Of a stretch of 64,000 nt of DNA, positions 62,943 through 64,000 are shown in pieces. Every line of letters starts with the position of its first letter. Within the stretch, counting starts at the first letter, position 1. The position numbers were made by a program, and so were the translations under genes. Under the pieces are notes generated by a model. That model worked only from the letters and a program-made list of their open reading frames with translations. It had not been told where the DNA came from and did not search any database. Source of the DNA: Falsirhodobacter flavus (lineage in GTDB: Bacteria > Pseudomonadota > Alphaproteobacteria > Rhodobacterales > Rhodobacteraceae); the NCBI GenBank assembly GCA_029846755.1, contig JARWBI010000002.1, positions 124,001 through 188,000 of the forward strand, written 5' to 3'.

Positions 62943-64000
62943 ATGGCTACGACTGCCCCGGCGACCCGCCCGGCGAATCCGCGTTTTTCGTCCGGCCCCT
63001 GCGCCAAAATTCCCGGTTTCGATCTCTCCATGCTTTCGGACGCGCCGCTGGGCCGTTCGCACCGCGCCGCCGTCGGCAAGGCGAAGCTGAAAGAGGCGAT
63101 CGACCTCACCCGTGAAATTCTGAACGTGCCTGCGGATTACCGCATCGGCATCGTCCCCGCCTCGGATACCGGCGCCGTCGAGATGGCGCTCTGGTCGCTG
63201 CTGGGCGCCCGCCCCGTCGAAATGCTGGCATGGGAATCCTTCGGCGAAGGCTGGGTCACCGATGTGGTGAAACAGCTGAAACTGGACGCGACCGTCCGCA
63301 AGGCCCCCTATGGCGAGATCGTGGACTTCGCCGAAGTCGATTTCGACAAGGACGTCGTCTTCACCTGGAACGGCACCACCTCGGGCGTGCGGGTTGCGAA
63401 TGGCGACGCGATCCCGGCGGGCCGCGCGGGCCTGACGATCTGCGACGCGACCTCGGCAGCCTTCGCGATGGACCTGCCCTGGGACAAGCTGGATGTTACG
63501 ACCTTCAGCTGGCAGAAGGTGCTGGGCGGGGAAGGCGGCCACGGCGTTCTGATCCTGTCGCCACGTGCCGTGGAACGGCTGGAATCCTACACCCCCGCTT
63601 GGCCGCTGCCGAAGATCTTCCGCATGACCAAAGGCGGCAAGATCATCGAAGGCATCTTCGTGGGCGAGACGATCAATACGCCCTCGATGCTGTGTGTCGA
63701 AGACTACCTCGTGTCGCTGAAATGGGCCAAGGGTCTGGGCGGCCTGAACGCGCTGATCGCGCGGTCGGAAGGCAATGCGAAAGCCATCACGGATTTCATC
63801 GCGGACAAGCCGTGGATCGCGAACCTTGCCGTCGATGCGGCAAACGCCTCCTGCACCTCGGTCTGCCTGAAGTTCACCGATGATCGGATCACCGACGGCG
63901 CGGCCTTTGCCAAGGCCGTCGCGAAACGGCTGGAGAAGGAGGGCGTCGCCCTCGATGCGGGCGCCTATCGCGATGCCCCTCCCGGCCTTCGCATCTGGTG
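62943..64000 (+). CDS. serC: Phosphoserine aminotransferase SerC (3' partial)
   Basis: SerC converts 3-phosphohydroxypyruvate to phosphoserine using PLP. The 352 visible residues start [26 protein letters not shown] and include the PLP-lysine region [13 protein letters not shown], as in the alphaproteobacterial SerC type. The gene runs off the window end; about 30 residues are missing. A serA gene often follows but is out of view. Confidence 0.96.
   Translation, partial: MATTAPATRPANPRFSSGPCAKIPGFDLSMLSDAPLGRSHRAAVGKAKLKEAIDLTREILNVPADYRIGIVPASDTGAVEMALWSLLGARPVEMLAWESFGEGWVTDVVKQLKLDATVRKAPYGEIVDFAEVDFDKDVVFTWNGTTSGVRVANGDAIPAGRAGLTICDATSAAFAMDLPWDKLDVTTFSWQKVLGGEGGHGVLILSPRAVERLESYTPAWPLPKIFRMTKGGKIIEGIFVGETINTPSMLCVEDYLVSLKWAKGLGGLNALIARSEGNAKAITDFIADKPWIANLAVDAANASCTSVCLKFTDDRITDGAAFAKAVAKRLEKEGVALDAGAYRDAPPGLRIW

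Overview
The window is high-GC, densely packed bacterial chromosome. Its gene set points to an alphaproteobacterium of the Rhodobacteraceae type. Supporting this are FlbT/FlaF next to flagellin, a DUF1217 flagellar protein, a mutM-ubiE-ubiB group, a serC leader that looks like the alphaproteobacterial serC RNA element, and the order rpsT-dnaA-dnaN-recF with gyrB nearby. Species assignment is inference. No tRNA, rRNA, CRISPR array, IS element or integrase was seen.

Layout: (1) 1-13.1 kb is a flagellar block: fliR (cut by the window edge), flhB, a small unknown gene, then an opposing operon flgB-flgC-fliE-fliQ-flgF-flgG-flgA-flgH-fliL, fliI, a DUF1217 gene, flaF-flbT, flagellin, FlgN-like and rod-binding (FlgJ-like) genes, fliK and flgD. 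(2) 13.1-29.9 kb is core chromosome: ubiB, ubiE, mutM, a crotonase, rpsT, dnaA, dnaN, recF, a VOC protein, a LysE exporter, gyrB, zapE, a TSUP permease, a thioesterase, an NCS1 permease and serB. (3) 30-35.5 kb has an MFS transporter and a carnitine cluster that matches the Pseudomonas cdhR-caiX-cdhCAB system in content, with dehydrogenase and thioesterase fused. (4) 35.6-41.3 kb is a siderophore uptake operon (receptor, fhuD, fhuB, fhuC). (5) 41.3-61.05 kb is a complete-looking non-flagellar type III secretion (injectisome) island. (6) 61.1-64 kb has an isochorismatase-like hydrolase with a divergent LysR regulator, then serC, cut by the window end.

The injectisome is the most interesting part. 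Its right arm (NolW/RhcC1-like secretin domain, a 70-aa unknown, sctI, J, K, L, N, O, Q, R, S, T) has the same order as the rhizobial nolB-nolT-nolU-nolV-rhcN-y4yJ-rhcQRST operon. Its left arm runs the other way: a 52-aa candidate needle subunit, a terminator, sctD, an sctX-like gene, an sctY-like gene, sctV, a Tad/CpaC-type secretin and a CpaD-like lipoprotein. Peripheral genes are sctU, an L,D-transpeptidase, a TPR lipoprotein, a 1164-aa protein with three tandem N-terminal repeats and C-terminal hydrophobic segments (candidate translocator or effector), and a 148-aa protein whose C-terminal 38 residues nearly duplicate those of the 52-aa protein. SctU lacks the NPTH self-cleavage motif, which flagellar FlhB in the same window keeps.
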